A stretch of 64,000 bases of DNA from an uncultured Lachnospiraceae bacterium (GCA_947564645.1 CANOCU010000009.1:1-64000), one strand, 5' to 3'. Counted from the first letter of the stretch, positions 45,192-54,761 are shown. Numbers and translations are program-made. The notes: generated by a model from the sequence alone, not told the origin.

Positions 45192-45815
45192 ATGACAATA
45201 GCGGACAGAATACAATCGTTAAGAAAAGCCAGAGGAATATCGCAGGAGGAACTCGCGGATCAGATTGGAGTTTCCAGGCAGGCGGTATCCAAATGGGAGA
45301 GTGAGCAGAGCAGTCCTGACCTGGAAAAGATCATTTTGTTAAGCGATTATTTTGAGGTGACGACGGATTATCTGTTGAAAGGAATCGAATCGAAAGCGGA
45401 GAACAGGGAGAAGGACAGACAGGATGCCAGAATTTATGCGGCAGGCGGCACTGCGGTCAATGGGATTGGGCTGGTAACGGCGGTGATGACCTGGGTGGAG
45501 GAGCGGTCGTCTGGTTCTGTCGCCATTGGATTTATCTTTTTTGCCATTGGCTGTCTGGTTTATATGATAGGACAGTTTGTGGGAGAACAGAAAGCGCCCG
45601 CAAGGAAATGGTTCCTGCTGATCAATGCGTGGATCCTTCTGTTGATCCCCGTTTCCTGTATTTCCAATTTTGTACAGGGCATGATCGGCGGGCATTGGTG
45701 GACGCTTAGTCCGATACCGCAATGGTCTCAGTCTTTTGCCGCGCTTGGTGTGTCCTGGCTGTGCTATGTGGGGATTTGCGTTCTCATAGATGTGATTGTG
45801 GCTATCTTCATATAA
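45192..45815 (+). CDS. XRE family regulator with membrane domain
   Basis: A 207-residue protein. Residues 4-65 are an HTH (IQSLRKARGISQEELADQIG, AVSKWESEQSSPDLEKI). After a charged linker come four hydrophobic segments (from GGTAVNGIGLVTAVMTWVEE onward), so the DNA-binding domain is tethered to the membrane. Such proteins are common in Firmicutes; their signal is unknown. AAGGAGG precedes ATG 45192. A half-element of the repeat family (45145) sits at the upstream promoter region. Confidence 0.85.
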   Translation: MTIADRIQSLRKARGISQEELADQIGVSRQAVSKWESEQSSPDLEKIILLSDYFEVTTDYLLKGIESKAENREKDRQDARIYAAGGTAVNGIGLVTAVMTWVEERSSGSVAIGFIFFAIGCLVYMIGQFVGEQKAPARKWFLLINAWILLLIPVSCISNFVQGMIGGHWWTLSPIPQWSQSFAALGVSWLCYVGICVLIDVIVAIFI

Positions 45816-45917
45816 GAAAAGAAGGGACGGAGACAGTGATCACGCTTTTTCACAGGGATAAGGAAGCATGAATGCGTACGGATGGGAAAAGAACGGCGGT
45901 ACTGCAGGAGGAAAAGG

Positions 45918-46817
45918 ATGCGAAGGATTTATAATGATCTGGATATCAGTTTCAGCGTGGAGGGGGTGTCGGTACATGCCCTGAATATCGTATTTGAACG
46001 GTTTACCCGTACGATTCCGCCGCATACGCATGGCAGCGGCTGTTATGAGATCCACTATATTCCTTTTGGGAACGGACGGCTAAAGGCGGAGGGACAGTAC
46101 TATGATGTCACGCCCAATACGTTGTTTGTTACGGGGCCGCAGATCGAACATGCGCAGATCCCGCTGCCGGAAGATCCCATGCAGGAATATTGTGTCTATT
46201 TTAAGATCGGCAGAACGGACAGGATGCGGGGAAAAGCCGCCCTCATGGAGACCTTTACCGGTACGGCTTTCTGGTATGGGCAGGATACGCAGGGGCTCCA
46301 TCTGCTCATGCGCAGGCTGTTTGCGGAACTGGAAGGTCACTATATCGGGTATCAGGAACAAGTCAGGCTGCTTCTCGCACAGCTGATTCTGTCTACCGTC
46401 CGTAATTATCAGCAGAAGCAGCTTTCCAGAACGGCCTTCGCACCCAATAATCTGACGGATTCGAAATCGGTCATTATTGAAGAATCGTTTCTCTATGAAT
46501 ATCGCGCGCTTACTCTGGATGCACTGGCGAAGCGGTTACGGTTAAGTCCCCGACAGACCCAGCGTCTGTTGATGGAACATTATGGGAAGTCTTTCCAGCA
46601 GAAGAAAAAGGAATCCAGGATGGCGGCGGCAGCGATCCTGCTGACGGACACGGATCGGAGCATAGCTTCGATTGCCGAAGAACTGGGGTATTCTTCGGCG
46701 GAACACTTTTCTTCCGCTTTCCGGAATTATTATCAGACAAGCCCGGGAACGTATCGGAAGAAACCGGTCACCAGGCCGGATGGGAGAAAATACCATGATC
46801 AATGCACAGAATCTTAG
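45918..46817 (+). CDS. AraC family regulator of the ABC-2 exporter operon
   Basis: A 299-residue AraC regulator. A cupin-like N-terminal part (IPPHTHGSGCYEIHYIPFG) precedes two HTH motifs (LTLDALAKRLRLSPRQTQRLL and IASIAEELGYSSAEHFSSAFR). ATG 45918 has AGGAGG five bases upstream. Its last 23 bases overlap the ATPase gene, so the regulator is translated with the exporter; autoregulation or regulation of the whole operon is likely. The inducer is unknown. Confidence 0.88.
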   Translation: MRRIYNDLDISFSVEGVSVHALNIVFERFTRTIPPHTHGSGCYEIHYIPFGNGRLKAEGQYYDVTPNTLFVTGPQIEHAQIPLPEDPMQEYCVYFKIGRTDRMRGKAALMETFTGTAFWYGQDTQGLHLLMRRLFAELEGHYIGYQEQVRLLLAQLILSTVRNYQQKQLSRTAFAPNNLTDSKSVIIEESFLYEYRALTLDALAKRLRLSPRQTQRLLMEHYGKSFQQKKKESRMAAAAILLTDTDRSIASIAEELGYSSAEHFSSAFRNYYQTSPGTYRKKPVTRPDGRKYHDQCTES

Positions 46818-47775
46818 CAAGGTATACAGGATCAACGTCAAGAAATCCGGCTTAAAAGGCGCTCTTGGAAATCTGTTCCATGCGGAATGGGTGGAGAAGG
46901 TGGCTGTGGAAGACCTGTCTTTTCAGATGAAAGAGGGCAGCGCCCTGGCCTGTATCGGGGAGAACGGCGCCGGGAAATCGACGCTGATCAAGATGATGAT
47001 CGGGATACTCACGCCCACTGCGGGGCAGATCCGGGTCTTCGGGGAGGAACCCCGCAAGGCAGGGAACAGCTATCTGAGAAGGATCGGTGTGGTGTTCGGG
47101 CAGAAGACCAATCTCTGGACGGATATCCCGGTGATCGAGAGTTATCAGGCGGTAAAGACATTGTACAAGCTGGATGAAAAGATCTTTCGTCAAAATTATG
47201 ACAGGGTGGTGGAACTTTTGGAACTGCAGCCGTTACTGTCCGTTCCGGCCAGAAAGCTGTCGCTGGGACAGCGGATGCGGGCGGATATCGGCATGGTGTT
47301 CCTGCACAGCCCGGAGCTTTTGTTTCTGGATGAGCCGACGATCGGGCTGGATATCAATGTGAAGCATACGATCAGAACTTTTCTGCGGCAGATGAACCAG
47401 GAGACGGGGACCGGTATCTTTCTCACCAGCCACGATCTGGACGACATCGACGAGATTTGTGACGATGCGATCGTCCTCTCCGGCGGCAGGCTGATCTATG
47501 ACGGTACGCTGGAGCAGTTGAAGCACCGGTTCGTGCAGGATAAGATGATCCAGGTGGTGGGAAGGCAGGAGGGAGATATCCAAAGCCTTCTTCCGCTTTC
47601 CAGGATCAGCGTGGAAGGCCGGGTGTGGAAGATCGTGTACCCGGTCAGGGAGTATTCTTCGGCCGAGGTACTAGCGGCAGTGTCGGGCTGCTTTGCGATC
47701 GAGGATATCACCATCGGGGAGCCTGATATTGACGAGGTGGTCTCCCGGATCTTTGCAGGGGAGGGGATGCCATGA
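46795..47775 (+). CDS. ABC-2 exporter ATPase (COG4586-like)
   Basis: A 326-residue ABC ATPase. Walker A is GENGAGKST (55-63), the signature LSLGQRMRADIG and Walker B LLFLDEPTIGLD, followed by SHDLDDIDEICDDAIVL. A C-terminal ~80-residue extension is typical of this family. It overlaps the AraC gene and its stop overlaps the next permease start, so all are co-translated. It pairs with two permeases of the ABC2_membrane_6 type; the exported substrate is unknown. The start is ATG 46795, with GGGAG upstream. Confidence 0.9.
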   Translation: MINAQNLSKVYRINVKKSGLKGALGNLFHAEWVEKVAVEDLSFQMKEGSALACIGENGAGKSTLIKMMIGILTPTAGQIRVFGEEPRKAGNSYLRRIGVVFGQKTNLWTDIPVIESYQAVKTLYKLDEKIFRQNYDRVVELLELQPLLSVPARKLSLGQRMRADIGMVFLHSPELLFLDEPTIGLDINVKHTIRTFLRQMNQETGTGIFLTSHDLDDIDEICDDAIVLSGGRLIYDGTLEQLKHRFVQDKMIQVVGRQEGDIQSLLPLSRISVEGRVWKIVYPVREYSSAEVLAAVSGCFAIEDITIGEPDIDEVVSRIFAGEGMP

Positions 47776-48569
47776 GAACTTTCTGGAAGCTTACGGCAAT
47801 CTCCATACAGGGCCAGCTGTATTACAGGACCAGCTTCTTCATCAACCTGTTAACGCCCCTGGCGCTGCTTGGAGGGCAGTATCTGCTGTGGGCGGCGCTC
47901 TATGAGCAGCAAGGCGGCGCAGCTATCGGCGGGATGGAGCGGCGGGAGATGTTTGCCTACATCCTGTTTGCCTTTGCCATGAGCAATCTGCTTAACTGGG
48001 CGGGAGAGAACAGGCTTTCCCGGGAGATCAAGACCGGGCAGGTAGCGGCCAGGTGTGTACGTCCGGCGGCTTTTCTGACGCAGTATCTGGCAGAAATGAC
48101 AGGGGCCCTTTTTTTGCAGGGAATAGTCAATCTGCTAGTGGTTTTGGCCGGATTTCTGTGTTTTGGCAGATATATGACAGTTCCGTCAGTTTCTGCGCTG
48201 CCGGCCTTTATCCTGTGTCTGGTCCTTGCGGTGGCGCTGCGGCTTATGATGATCGATGTTTTCAGCCTGCTCTGTTTTTTTACGACGGGCTATCTGGGGA
48301 TTTCCTGGACGCGGGCGGCGCTGTTTGATTTTTTCTCCGGCGCCATGATCCCGGTGGTGTTGTTTCCGGGCTGGTTGAAAGCCGTGGCCTGCTATACGCC
48401 TTTTCCGTATATGCTGCAGGCGCCGGTGGCGGTGCTTCTGGGACAGGATACACTGGTCGGACTGCCGGCAGTGTATGGACTGCAGACAGTCTGGATCTTG
48501 ATCTTTCTTGGACTTCACGGCCTGATCTACGGCCTGGCGCGCAGAAATCTGACGATCGCGGGAGGGTGA
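47772..48569 (+). CDS. ABC-2 exporter permease (ABC2_membrane_6-like)
   Basis: A 265-residue membrane protein with about six helices. It opens with FWKLTAISIQGQLYYRTSFFINLLTPLALL, followed by FAMSNLLNWAGENRLSREIKTGQVAARCVRPA, a typical region for this permease family in which the helical end faces the ATPase. It overlaps the ATPase stop by four bases. Partner permease follows at 48693. Such three-gene exporters are often found near drug or lantibiotic defence genes, but no substrate can be named here. Confidence 0.88.
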   Translation: MRTFWKLTAISIQGQLYYRTSFFINLLTPLALLGGQYLLWAALYEQQGGAAIGGMERREMFAYILFAFAMSNLLNWAGENRLSREIKTGQVAARCVRPAAFLTQYLAEMTGALFLQGIVNLLVVLAGFLCFGRYMTVPSVSALPAFILCLVLAVALRLMMIDVFSLLCFFTTGYLGISWTRAALFDFFSGAMIPVVLFPGWLKAVACYTPFPYMLQAPVAVLLGQDTLVGLPAVYGLQTVWILIFLGLHGLIYGLARRNLTIAGG

Positions 48570-48654
48570 AGGTCCGTGCATTCGGGGATAGGGCAGGCAC
48601 GGCCCGTACGGAGGTAAGTGTGAAAAGAGAACATCTATGGCAACAGTTCAGTGC

Positions 48655-48690
48655 CATGGGAATTTGTGTCGGGAAGACATGGAGGTGCAT
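48655..48690 (+). repeat. Second copy of the CATGG leader element
   Basis: CATGGGAATTTGTGTCG at 48655-48671, then a G/A-rich spacer and ACATGGAGGTGCA, lies directly before ATG 48693. It matches the leader ahead of the helicase-nuclease gene (31438-31473) over about 35 bases. It holds the ribosome-binding site, so it may act in translation control. Confidence 0.55.
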
Positions 48691-48692
48691 AG

Positions 48693-49472
48693 ATGATCAG
48701 GATTTTTCTAAGTATGAAAGCTCAGTATATTAAGACGGAGATGGAGTACAGCGCTAATTTCTGGATGATGTTACTTTCCGGCGTGCTCACCCGGTTGGTG
48801 AGTATGGCGGCGCCTTTTGTAATCTACAGCAATCTTCCCGACATTGCCGGATGGAAGAGAGACGAAATCTATCTGATCCTGGCTTTTCTTTTTATTGCGG
48901 AAGGACTGTGCAGCGTTTTGTTTGAAGGGATCTGGCAGATGCCGGCCATGGTGTTTGACGGTAAATTTGACTGTATTCTGTCCCGGCCCGTTTCGCCCCT
49001 GTTTCAGGTAATGTCCTATGGAATGGGACTGCAGGGGATCAGCGTCTTTCTGGTGGGTGCGGTCAGTCTGCCGGTATTCCTGAAAAGACTGGGCTTATTT
49101 CAGCCGCAGGGCGTGGTATTAAGCCTGTTCTTTGTCCTGTGCGGGACGTTACTGTGTATGTCGATCTATTTGATGGGGAACTGCGTGGTCTTCTGGTTTG
49201 ACGCCGGCGGCAGGACGACGATTCCCTATACGCTGTCGCAGGTAGGGCAGTATGCCAGATATCCGCTGGAGATCTACCCGGATATCATGCGGTTTCTGCT
49301 GCTGTTCCTGGTGCCCTACGGCTTTATCTGCGTCGTGCCGGTGGAGATCCTGCGGGGCAGCGCTTCCCTCATATGGGACTTTGGCGTGGCGGGAATAAGC
49401 GTCGGTTTCTTCCTGTTGGCGCGGGCCGTGTTCTACAGGGGCATCCGGCATTATGAGAGCGTGGGGATGTGA
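48693..49472 (+). CDS. ABC-2 exporter permease (ABC2_membrane_6-like), second subunit
   Basis: A 259-residue membrane protein with about six helices. The region LFEGIWQMPAMVFDGKFDCILSRPVSPLFQ matches the partner's position of REIKTGQVAARCVRPA, which shows the pair are related. It is the last gene of the AraC-ATPase-permease-permease operon, set off from the first permease by 123 bases that hold the leader element. GGAGG precedes ATG 48693. Its last 22 bases overlap the convergent response-regulator gene. Confidence 0.88.
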   Translation: MIRIFLSMKAQYIKTEMEYSANFWMMLLSGVLTRLVSMAAPFVIYSNLPDIAGWKRDEIYLILAFLFIAEGLCSVLFEGIWQMPAMVFDGKFDCILSRPVSPLFQVMSYGMGLQGISVFLVGAVSLPVFLKRLGLFQPQGVVLSLFFVLCGTLLCMSIYLMGNCVVFWFDAGGRTTIPYTLSQVGQYARYPLEIYPDIMRFLLLFLVPYGFICVVPVEILRGSASLIWDFGVAGISVGFFLLARAVFYRGIRHYESVGM

Positions 49473-51067
49473 GAGCTGTTGATATAATCCCGGGGAGAGA
49501 TTCCCGTCATCTTCTTGAAAACGCGGCTGAAATAGAAGGCGCTCTCAAAGCCGAGGAGGTCGGAGATCTCATAGATCTTCAGATCGCCGTCGCGCATCAT
49601 CTTCTTGGCTTCTTCCACCTTGCGCTGGTTGATGTAGTCCGAGAAGCCGATCTCATTGTATTTGGAGAAAAGAACGCTTAAGTAATTGGGGCTGATATTG
49701 AACGCCTCCGCCACCTTATTTAAGGTCAGCTTCTCCCGCACATGTTCGCTGATATACCGCTTGACATTGACTACGATATGATTCTTGTAATCTTTGTTCT
49801 GGGCGGCAAAATCAGCGCACAGCCCGTCCCGAAGGACGCGGAGCCATTCCAGGATCTGGGGGACGGTGCTTAGTTCATACAGGCAGCGGTAGCCGTTGCT
49901 CCTGTCCCGGAAGATCTCCGAGACGATCTGCTCGCCGTTCGTTAAGAGGGACAGGGAGAGATAGAGAATGTTCCCGGCGGCGTCCAGCGCCTGTACATAG
50001 TGAGTCTGCTGGGCATCAAACAATTCTATGATAGAAGTAAAAATGTCATACAGCGCTTTTTCGTCAAACTCGTCATAAGCCTTTCGAATATCGTTCCGGA
50101 ACAGGGAGAAATTAAATACGTTTTTCAGCGGGGCGTTGTCCGTCACATCTTCCAGGAAAAGAATGGGCGTATCCGCGTTCGCTCTGGAGAAAATCTGTCT
50201 GGCGTCCTGGTAAGATACGGATACCTGATACAGTGTACTCACCGGGGCGCCGACGCTGGCGTGGATTGTCACGCTGTAGTAGTTAAACAACATAACTGAC
50301 ACTTGTGTCAATGTTTCCAGGATCATATTCCTGTAATCTTTCCGGGAATCCTCCGACAGAAAGAAGATCACGCAGAAATGCCTGGTGTCCAGAGAAAGGA
50401 CATGGCAGGCGCAGTGCTTGGAGATCAGTTCTCTTGCCACCTGCAGGCTGCTGGCGTACAGGTTGATCTGCATATCTGACGACATATGTGTCAGTTTCTC
50501 GCTTTTGATCTCTATGTAGCCGGCCACGTAGGCCGGATAATCGATACGAATTTTCAGATTCCGGGCCTGCGTGTGAAACTGGCCCTCCGATTCAAACAGA
50601 TTGAAGATCAGCCGGGTATAAAACTGTTCCTTCATCAGATAGAGGCTGTTATAGGAATCCGACGGCTGTCCCATGGATTTCTGCAATTCGGCCACTTTGG
50701 CGAGCGCCTGCCTGAGCGCCTGGGTCAGCACTTCCGGCGTCAATTCCAGCTTGATCAGATAGTTGACGACCTGATAGGCGAGGGCTTCCTTGACAAACTG
50801 GAATTCTTCATAGCTGGTCAGGATGATAAAGACCGGCAGTTCCCGCCCCTCTTCATGGCATTTTCTCGCCAGTTCCAGACCGCTCATAACGGGCATTTTG
50901 ATATCGGTTATGACGATCTCGGGCTGATGTTCGCAGATCAGCTCATAGGCAGCCGAGCCGTTGGCTACGGTGCCCACAATGCTGATGCCCAGTTCTTCCC
51001 AGTTTACCATGGATTTGATGCCGGCCTGCACGAGCGGTTCGTCGTCCGCGATTATCAGTTTGATCAT
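49451..51067 (-). CDS. AraC-type response regulator (YesN-like)
   Basis: The response regulator of glycan module 3, 538 residues. The receiver domain has Asp55 in IVITDIKMP. A long linker leads to the C-terminal AraC HTH pair (LTLNKVAEAFNISPNYLSVLF and IYEISDLLGFESAFYFSRVFK). The start is ATG 51067 (MIKLIIADDE); the longer frame reads into the kinase gene. The sensor kinase gene ends 40 bases upstream. It most likely controls the divergent binding-protein operon beginning at 53245. Confidence 0.9.
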   Translation of the reverse strand: MIKLIIADDEPLVQAGIKSMVNWEELGISIVGTVANGSAAYELICEHQPEIVITDIKMPVMSGLELARKCHEEGRELPVFIILTSYEEFQFVKEALAYQVVNYLIKLELTPEVLTQALRQALAKVAELQKSMGQPSDSYNSLYLMKEQFYTRLIFNLFESEGQFHTQARNLKIRIDYPAYVAGYIEIKSEKLTHMSSDMQINLYASSLQVARELISKHCACHVLSLDTRHFCVIFFLSEDSRKDYRNMILETLTQVSVMLFNYYSVTIHASVGAPVSTLYQVSVSYQDARQIFSRANADTPILFLEDVTDNAPLKNVFNFSLFRNDIRKAYDEFDEKALYDIFTSIIELFDAQQTHYVQALDAAGNILYLSLSLLTNGEQIVSEIFRDRSNGYRCLYELSTVPQILEWLRVLRDGLCADFAAQNKDYKNHIVVNVKRYISEHVREKLTLNKVAEAFNISPNYLSVLFSKYNEIGFSDYINQRKVEEAKKMMRDGDLKIYEISDLLGFESAFYFSRVFKKMTGISPRDYINSSHIPTLS

Positions 51068-51107
51068 AATGTTTCTCCATTTCTGCGCTTTTTGCGCATA
51101 TTGGGGT

Positions 51108-52964
51108 TTATCTGTTGGGCAGCAGGATGGAAACCGTTGTAAAGCGGCCCTCCTCGCTGGAGATCGTAAGACCGTAGCGGTCCCCGAATTCATACTGCAG
51201 CCGTTTGTGCACGTTGCTTAGGCCGATCTCCTTAAAGAAGGAAGAGGAGGCGGGCGCTTCCGAGTCCAGAAGATGTGCTGCCAGGTCAGCCCTGATCCCC
51301 ACGCCGTCGTCGGTGACGTCAATGTGAATGTCCCCGTCAGGATCCGCATAGAGATGGATCCGGATCTTCCCGGTGGTTCCCTTCGGTTCAATTCCGTGGA
51401 AAATAGCGTTCTCCACAAGAGGCTGCAGGGTGAACTTTAAGATCCGGCAGGTCAGCAGCGAGTCGTCGTCAATCTGGCAGTCCAGACTGATCGTGCCGCC
51501 GTACCGGTATTGCTGAATGGTAAAATAATCGTTGATCAGCGACAACTCATGTTCAATGGTGACAAGACTGCTGGCGCCCTTGGAGATATCCTTTAACAGG
51601 CGGAAAAGGGACACCGTCATCTGCGCGATCCCCGGGGCGTTCTGGGTAGTGGCCATCCACTTGATGGAGTTTAAGGTATTGTAAAGAAAATGCGGGTTGA
51701 TCTGGCTCTGCAGCATCCGGTATTCATAGTCCCTTTTCTGGCGTTCGTCCTCCAACTGCCGCTGCATCAACTGCAGGACATTCTCCGACAGATCGTTGAT
51801 GGTCTTGCCGATCTCCCCCAGTTCATGCTCCCATTCGGTGGAGGGATCTCTGGAAAAGTCCCCCTCCTCGATACGCCGGATCCTTGCCTGAAGCTGCTTG
51901 ACCGGAGCGTCCACCGTTCTGGAAAGGAAACGGAACAGGATCAGTCCGATCGCGCTGGAGGCGGCGAGGATGGCAAGCATGATGATAAAAAAGGTCCTGT
52001 AGATATTCTGCGACAACTGGCGCGTATCGATATATTCGGTGATATACCAGTTGGAAGTCTGGAGCGGCTTGCGGATCATAAAAAAGGATTCCCCGGTTCC
52101 GGGACTTGCGTCTGCCGTGTCTGCGTTCCCACGGCTGCGGACCTTTCTGACGACGGTTCCGCTGCCAAGGCCGACGGCGGACAGGCTGCGCACCGTATCA
52201 TAGGCGTCGTCGGAGAGGGTCAGGGACTGATCCGTGATCCGGTAAGTATAATCGTTGATCGTGATATAGAGCCGGCCCTCTGTCTGCGGCTGCAGGTCGT
52301 GCACGGGCCCTGTTATGACAGAAAGCGATATCTCCGTGAAGATGCACCCGATCTCGTCCGCATTGTAGGGATGGGAGATACCATGTACGATCGGGATCAT
52401 GGGAATCTCCTTCGTCGTAAAAAAGGGATCTGTCATGACGCCGGTGGGCGTTTCTTCCATATGATCACGTAGAAAATCATAATAAGGCAGCGCTTTGATG
52501 GCGTCGGAGGAGACGGAGATGGAGGAATAGGGCGACTCCACGATCTGAATGATGTCTTTTCTCCTGTTGCCCATAATGACCATGCGGATCAGGTCGTTGG
52601 GCAGGGAGGAATTGGAGGCGTAGCCTTCCATTGCGAAATCATGGGCCTCCCGTCTGATCCGGTTACCGGCGGACGGCGTCTCAAGGGCAAAATTCCTGAT
52701 CTTGCTACTGCGTCTGCAGGAATCCACGAAAGCTTTGACATCATTAATATTTGAATCGATGGAAGAACACAGAAAGGAAAGCTGCGTATCCGCCGTCTGG
52801 ATCAGATTCTGCTGCAGGTTGTAGGAGATCAGAAAATAGCTGATAAAGGTGATGATGATGCTGATCAGAAGGATCAGGGAGATCGTGATCAGCAGGATCC
52901 GCCCGCGGATGCTGGAAAAGGTCTTATGCAGTTTCTTCTTTATTAAAGCGGTCCGGTCTTTCAT
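51108..52964 (-). CDS. Sensor histidine kinase (YesM-like)
   Basis: A 618-residue sensor. Membrane segments lie at about 23-45 and 323-346, enclosing a ~275-residue extracellular sensor domain. HAMP (about 350-405) follows, then the phospho-acceptor box QSQINPHFLYNT (His425), LQPLVENAIFHG (Asn519) and DDGVGI (552-557). It is the partner of the AraC-type regulator and is the sensor for the glycan served by module 3. Compared with the module 1 kinase, the sensor part is not similar in sequence, which suggests a different ligand. Confidence 0.9.
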   Translation of the reverse strand: MKDRTALIKKKLHKTFSSIRGRILLITISLILLISIIITFISYFLISYNLQQNLIQTADTQLSFLCSSIDSNINDVKAFVDSCRRSSKIRNFALETPSAGNRIRREAHDFAMEGYASNSSLPNDLIRMVIMGNRRKDIIQIVESPYSSISVSSDAIKALPYYDFLRDHMEETPTGVMTDPFFTTKEIPMIPIVHGISHPYNADEIGCIFTEISLSVITGPVHDLQPQTEGRLYITINDYTYRITDQSLTLSDDAYDTVRSLSAVGLGSGTVVRKVRSRGNADTADASPGTGESFFMIRKPLQTSNWYITEYIDTRQLSQNIYRTFFIIMLAILAASSAIGLILFRFLSRTVDAPVKQLQARIRRIEEGDFSRDPSTEWEHELGEIGKTINDLSENVLQLMQRQLEDERQKRDYEYRMLQSQINPHFLYNTLNSIKWMATTQNAPGIAQMTVSLFRLLKDISKGASSLVTIEHELSLINDYFTIQQYRYGGTISLDCQIDDDSLLTCRILKFTLQPLVENAIFHGIEPKGTTGKIRIHLYADPDGDIHIDVTDDGVGIRADLAAHLLDSEAPASSSFFKEIGLSNVHKRLQYEFGDRYGLTISSEEGRFTTVSILLPNR

Positions 52965-53170
52965 GGCAGCCCCTTTTCCTCTCTTGTTTGTAGCCTATTG
53001 TAGCATAAGGTGGGGAAGGGTAAAAGCGGATAAGGTCAAAATTCTGAAAGTGAAATAAATAGTGCATTTTATTCAAAAATAAGATATCTTTTTAGAGAAG
53101 CGGTTCTCAAGAGGAAGAAATTGTGTATTAAATGAATAGAAAATCTATGGAAAGACGTGCAGCGGACCGC

Positions 53171-53197
53171 TATACTTAAATCGTTCCTGACAGGAAC
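53171..53197 (+). promoter_or_regulatory. -10 box and dyad before the module 3 binding-protein gene
   Basis: TATACT (53171-53176) is followed by the perfect dyad GTTCCTG-A-CAGGAAC (53183-53197), which would cover the transcription start. The -35 region is weak, as expected for a response-regulator-dependent promoter. The dyad could also be an RNA hairpin in the leader. Confidence 0.45.
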
Positions 53198-53244
53198 AGG
53201 AAAAAAGACAGCATAATCTAAAATAAAAAGGGAGGATAAAAGGA

Positions 53245-54651
53245 ATGAAAAGAAAACTTGTAAGCGCCGTTTTATCGACGGCAATGATCGCCGGACTGTT
53301 AGCGGGATGCGGCGGTAACGCAGATACCGGTGCGGCGGATGCGGCTCCGGCCGGGGACGCGGCACAGGAGGAAGCGGTTGCGGCGGATGACAATGCTGCG
53401 GAAGAAGAGACAACTCCGGCGGAGGATACGGCGGACGAAGCGGCATCAGGCGAAGCGGTGACTTTGAAATGGGCGATCTGGGACAAGGATATTACGCCTT
53501 ATTGGAACGCGATCAAGGAAAACTATGAGGCGGCCAATTCCAATGTGACGATCGAGATGACGGACTTAGGTTCCACAGACTACATGACGGTTCTCGCGAC
53601 AGAGTTGTCGGGCAGCGGTTCCGATTTCGACGTGGTTACGATCAAGGATGTGCCGGGCTACGCGACGCTGGTATCCAAGAATACGCTGGAGCCTCTTGAC
53701 AGCTATATCTCCGAGGCGGGTATTGATCTGGCTCAGTATGGCGGCGTTGACAAGCAGGTTACCGTGGACGGAAGTCTCTACGAACTGCCTTTCAGAAATG
53801 ACTTCTGGGTAGTCTTTTATAACAAGGATCTGTTTGACGCGGCAGGCGTGGAATACCCGACCAACGATATGACCTTCGACGAATATGATGCGTTGGCAAG
53901 ACAGCTTACCGATACCACCTTTGGTTCTCAGGTCTATGGCGCCCACTATCATACCTGGAGAAGCGCGGTGCAGTTGTTCGGCGTACTGGACGGCAAGCAT
54001 TCCATCCTGGACGGCGAATATGATTTCTTCAAGCCCTACTATGAGATGGTACTGAACGAGGAGAAGGATCAGGTCTGCAGAAACTATGCTGACTTAAGTG
54101 CGGAAGGCCTGCATTACTCCGCGGCATTCTCCGGCGGCGACGTGGCCATGATGAATATGGGTTCCTGGTTTATCTCCACCATGATCGCAAGCCTTGAGAG
54201 CGGCGAGTACGATTCCTCTCTGTGCGGCAACTGGGGGATCGTGAAGTATCCGCACGCCGACGGCGTGGAGGCAGGTTCTACCCTTGGCACGATCACGGGT
54301 CTGGCAGTGACCAGCGTATCCGAGAACAAGGATGCGGCATTTGATTTCGTCGAGTGGGTTTCCGGTGCGGAAGGCGCTAAGGTTATGGCAGAGACAGGTA
54401 ACTTTCCGGCGCTTATGAACGACGAAGTGGCAGGGATCATCTCCGGTCTGGAAGGATTCCCGACAGACGACGCCAGCAAGGAAGCGCTGAATGTATCCAA
54501 CCTGTACCTCGAGGTTCCTTACGCCGAGAACGTATCCGCGATCAACGATATTCTGGATACTTATCACAAATCGATCATGAACCAGGAGATCACGATCGAC
54601 GAGGGTATCGCGTCAATGAATGAGGAAGTAGGAAAGATTCTGGCAGAGTAA
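53245..54651 (+). CDS. Sugar ABC transporter substrate-binding lipoprotein
   Basis: A 468-residue family 1 binding protein. Lipobox LLAGC with acylated Cys22 follows a short hydrophobic segment. An acidic, Ala/Glu-rich linker (about 25-70) precedes the binding domain with LKWAIWDKD, GSDFDVVTIKDVPGYATL and the AMMNMGSWFISTM segment. GGGAGG lies 13 bases upstream of ATG 53245. It delivers the sugar to the permeases that follow, and no ATPase gene is linked. It differs from the module 1 protein, so the substrates differ. Confidence 0.92.
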   Translation: MKRKLVSAVLSTAMIAGLLAGCGGNADTGAADAAPAGDAAQEEAVAADDNAAEEETTPAEDTADEAASGEAVTLKWAIWDKDITPYWNAIKENYEAANSNVTIEMTDLGSTDYMTVLATELSGSGSDFDVVTIKDVPGYATLVSKNTLEPLDSYISEAGIDLAQYGGVDKQVTVDGSLYELPFRNDFWVVFYNKDLFDAAGVEYPTNDMTFDEYDALARQLTDTTFGSQVYGAHYHTWRSAVQLFGVLDGKHSILDGEYDFFKPYYEMVLNEEKDQVCRNYADLSAEGLHYSAAFSGGDVAMMNMGSWFISTMIASLESGEYDSSLCGNWGIVKYPHADGVEAGSTLGTITGLAVTSVSENKDAAFDFVEWVSGAEGAKVMAETGNFPALMNDEVAGIISGLEGFPTDDASKEALNVSNLYLEVPYAENVSAINDILDTYHKSIMNQEITIDEGIASMNEEVGKILAE

Positions 54652-54717
54652 TATACTGAGCGTCAGGTATATGACAGATGCGCACAGCCGCAGAAGGAAT
54701 TTGCGGATTTATAGGGG

Positions 54718-54761
54718 ACCGGCATGAAACACTTAAAGGAAACAACGTGCATCATGCCGGT
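54718..54761 (+). other. Stem-loop between binding-protein and permease genes
   Basis: ACCGGCATGA (54718-54727) pairs with TCATGCCGGT (54752-54761), with CTATTT following. It lies between the binding-protein stop and the first permease start. The same layout exists in module 1 (7711-7744). A partial terminator or stabilising stem is likely. Confidence 0.65.
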
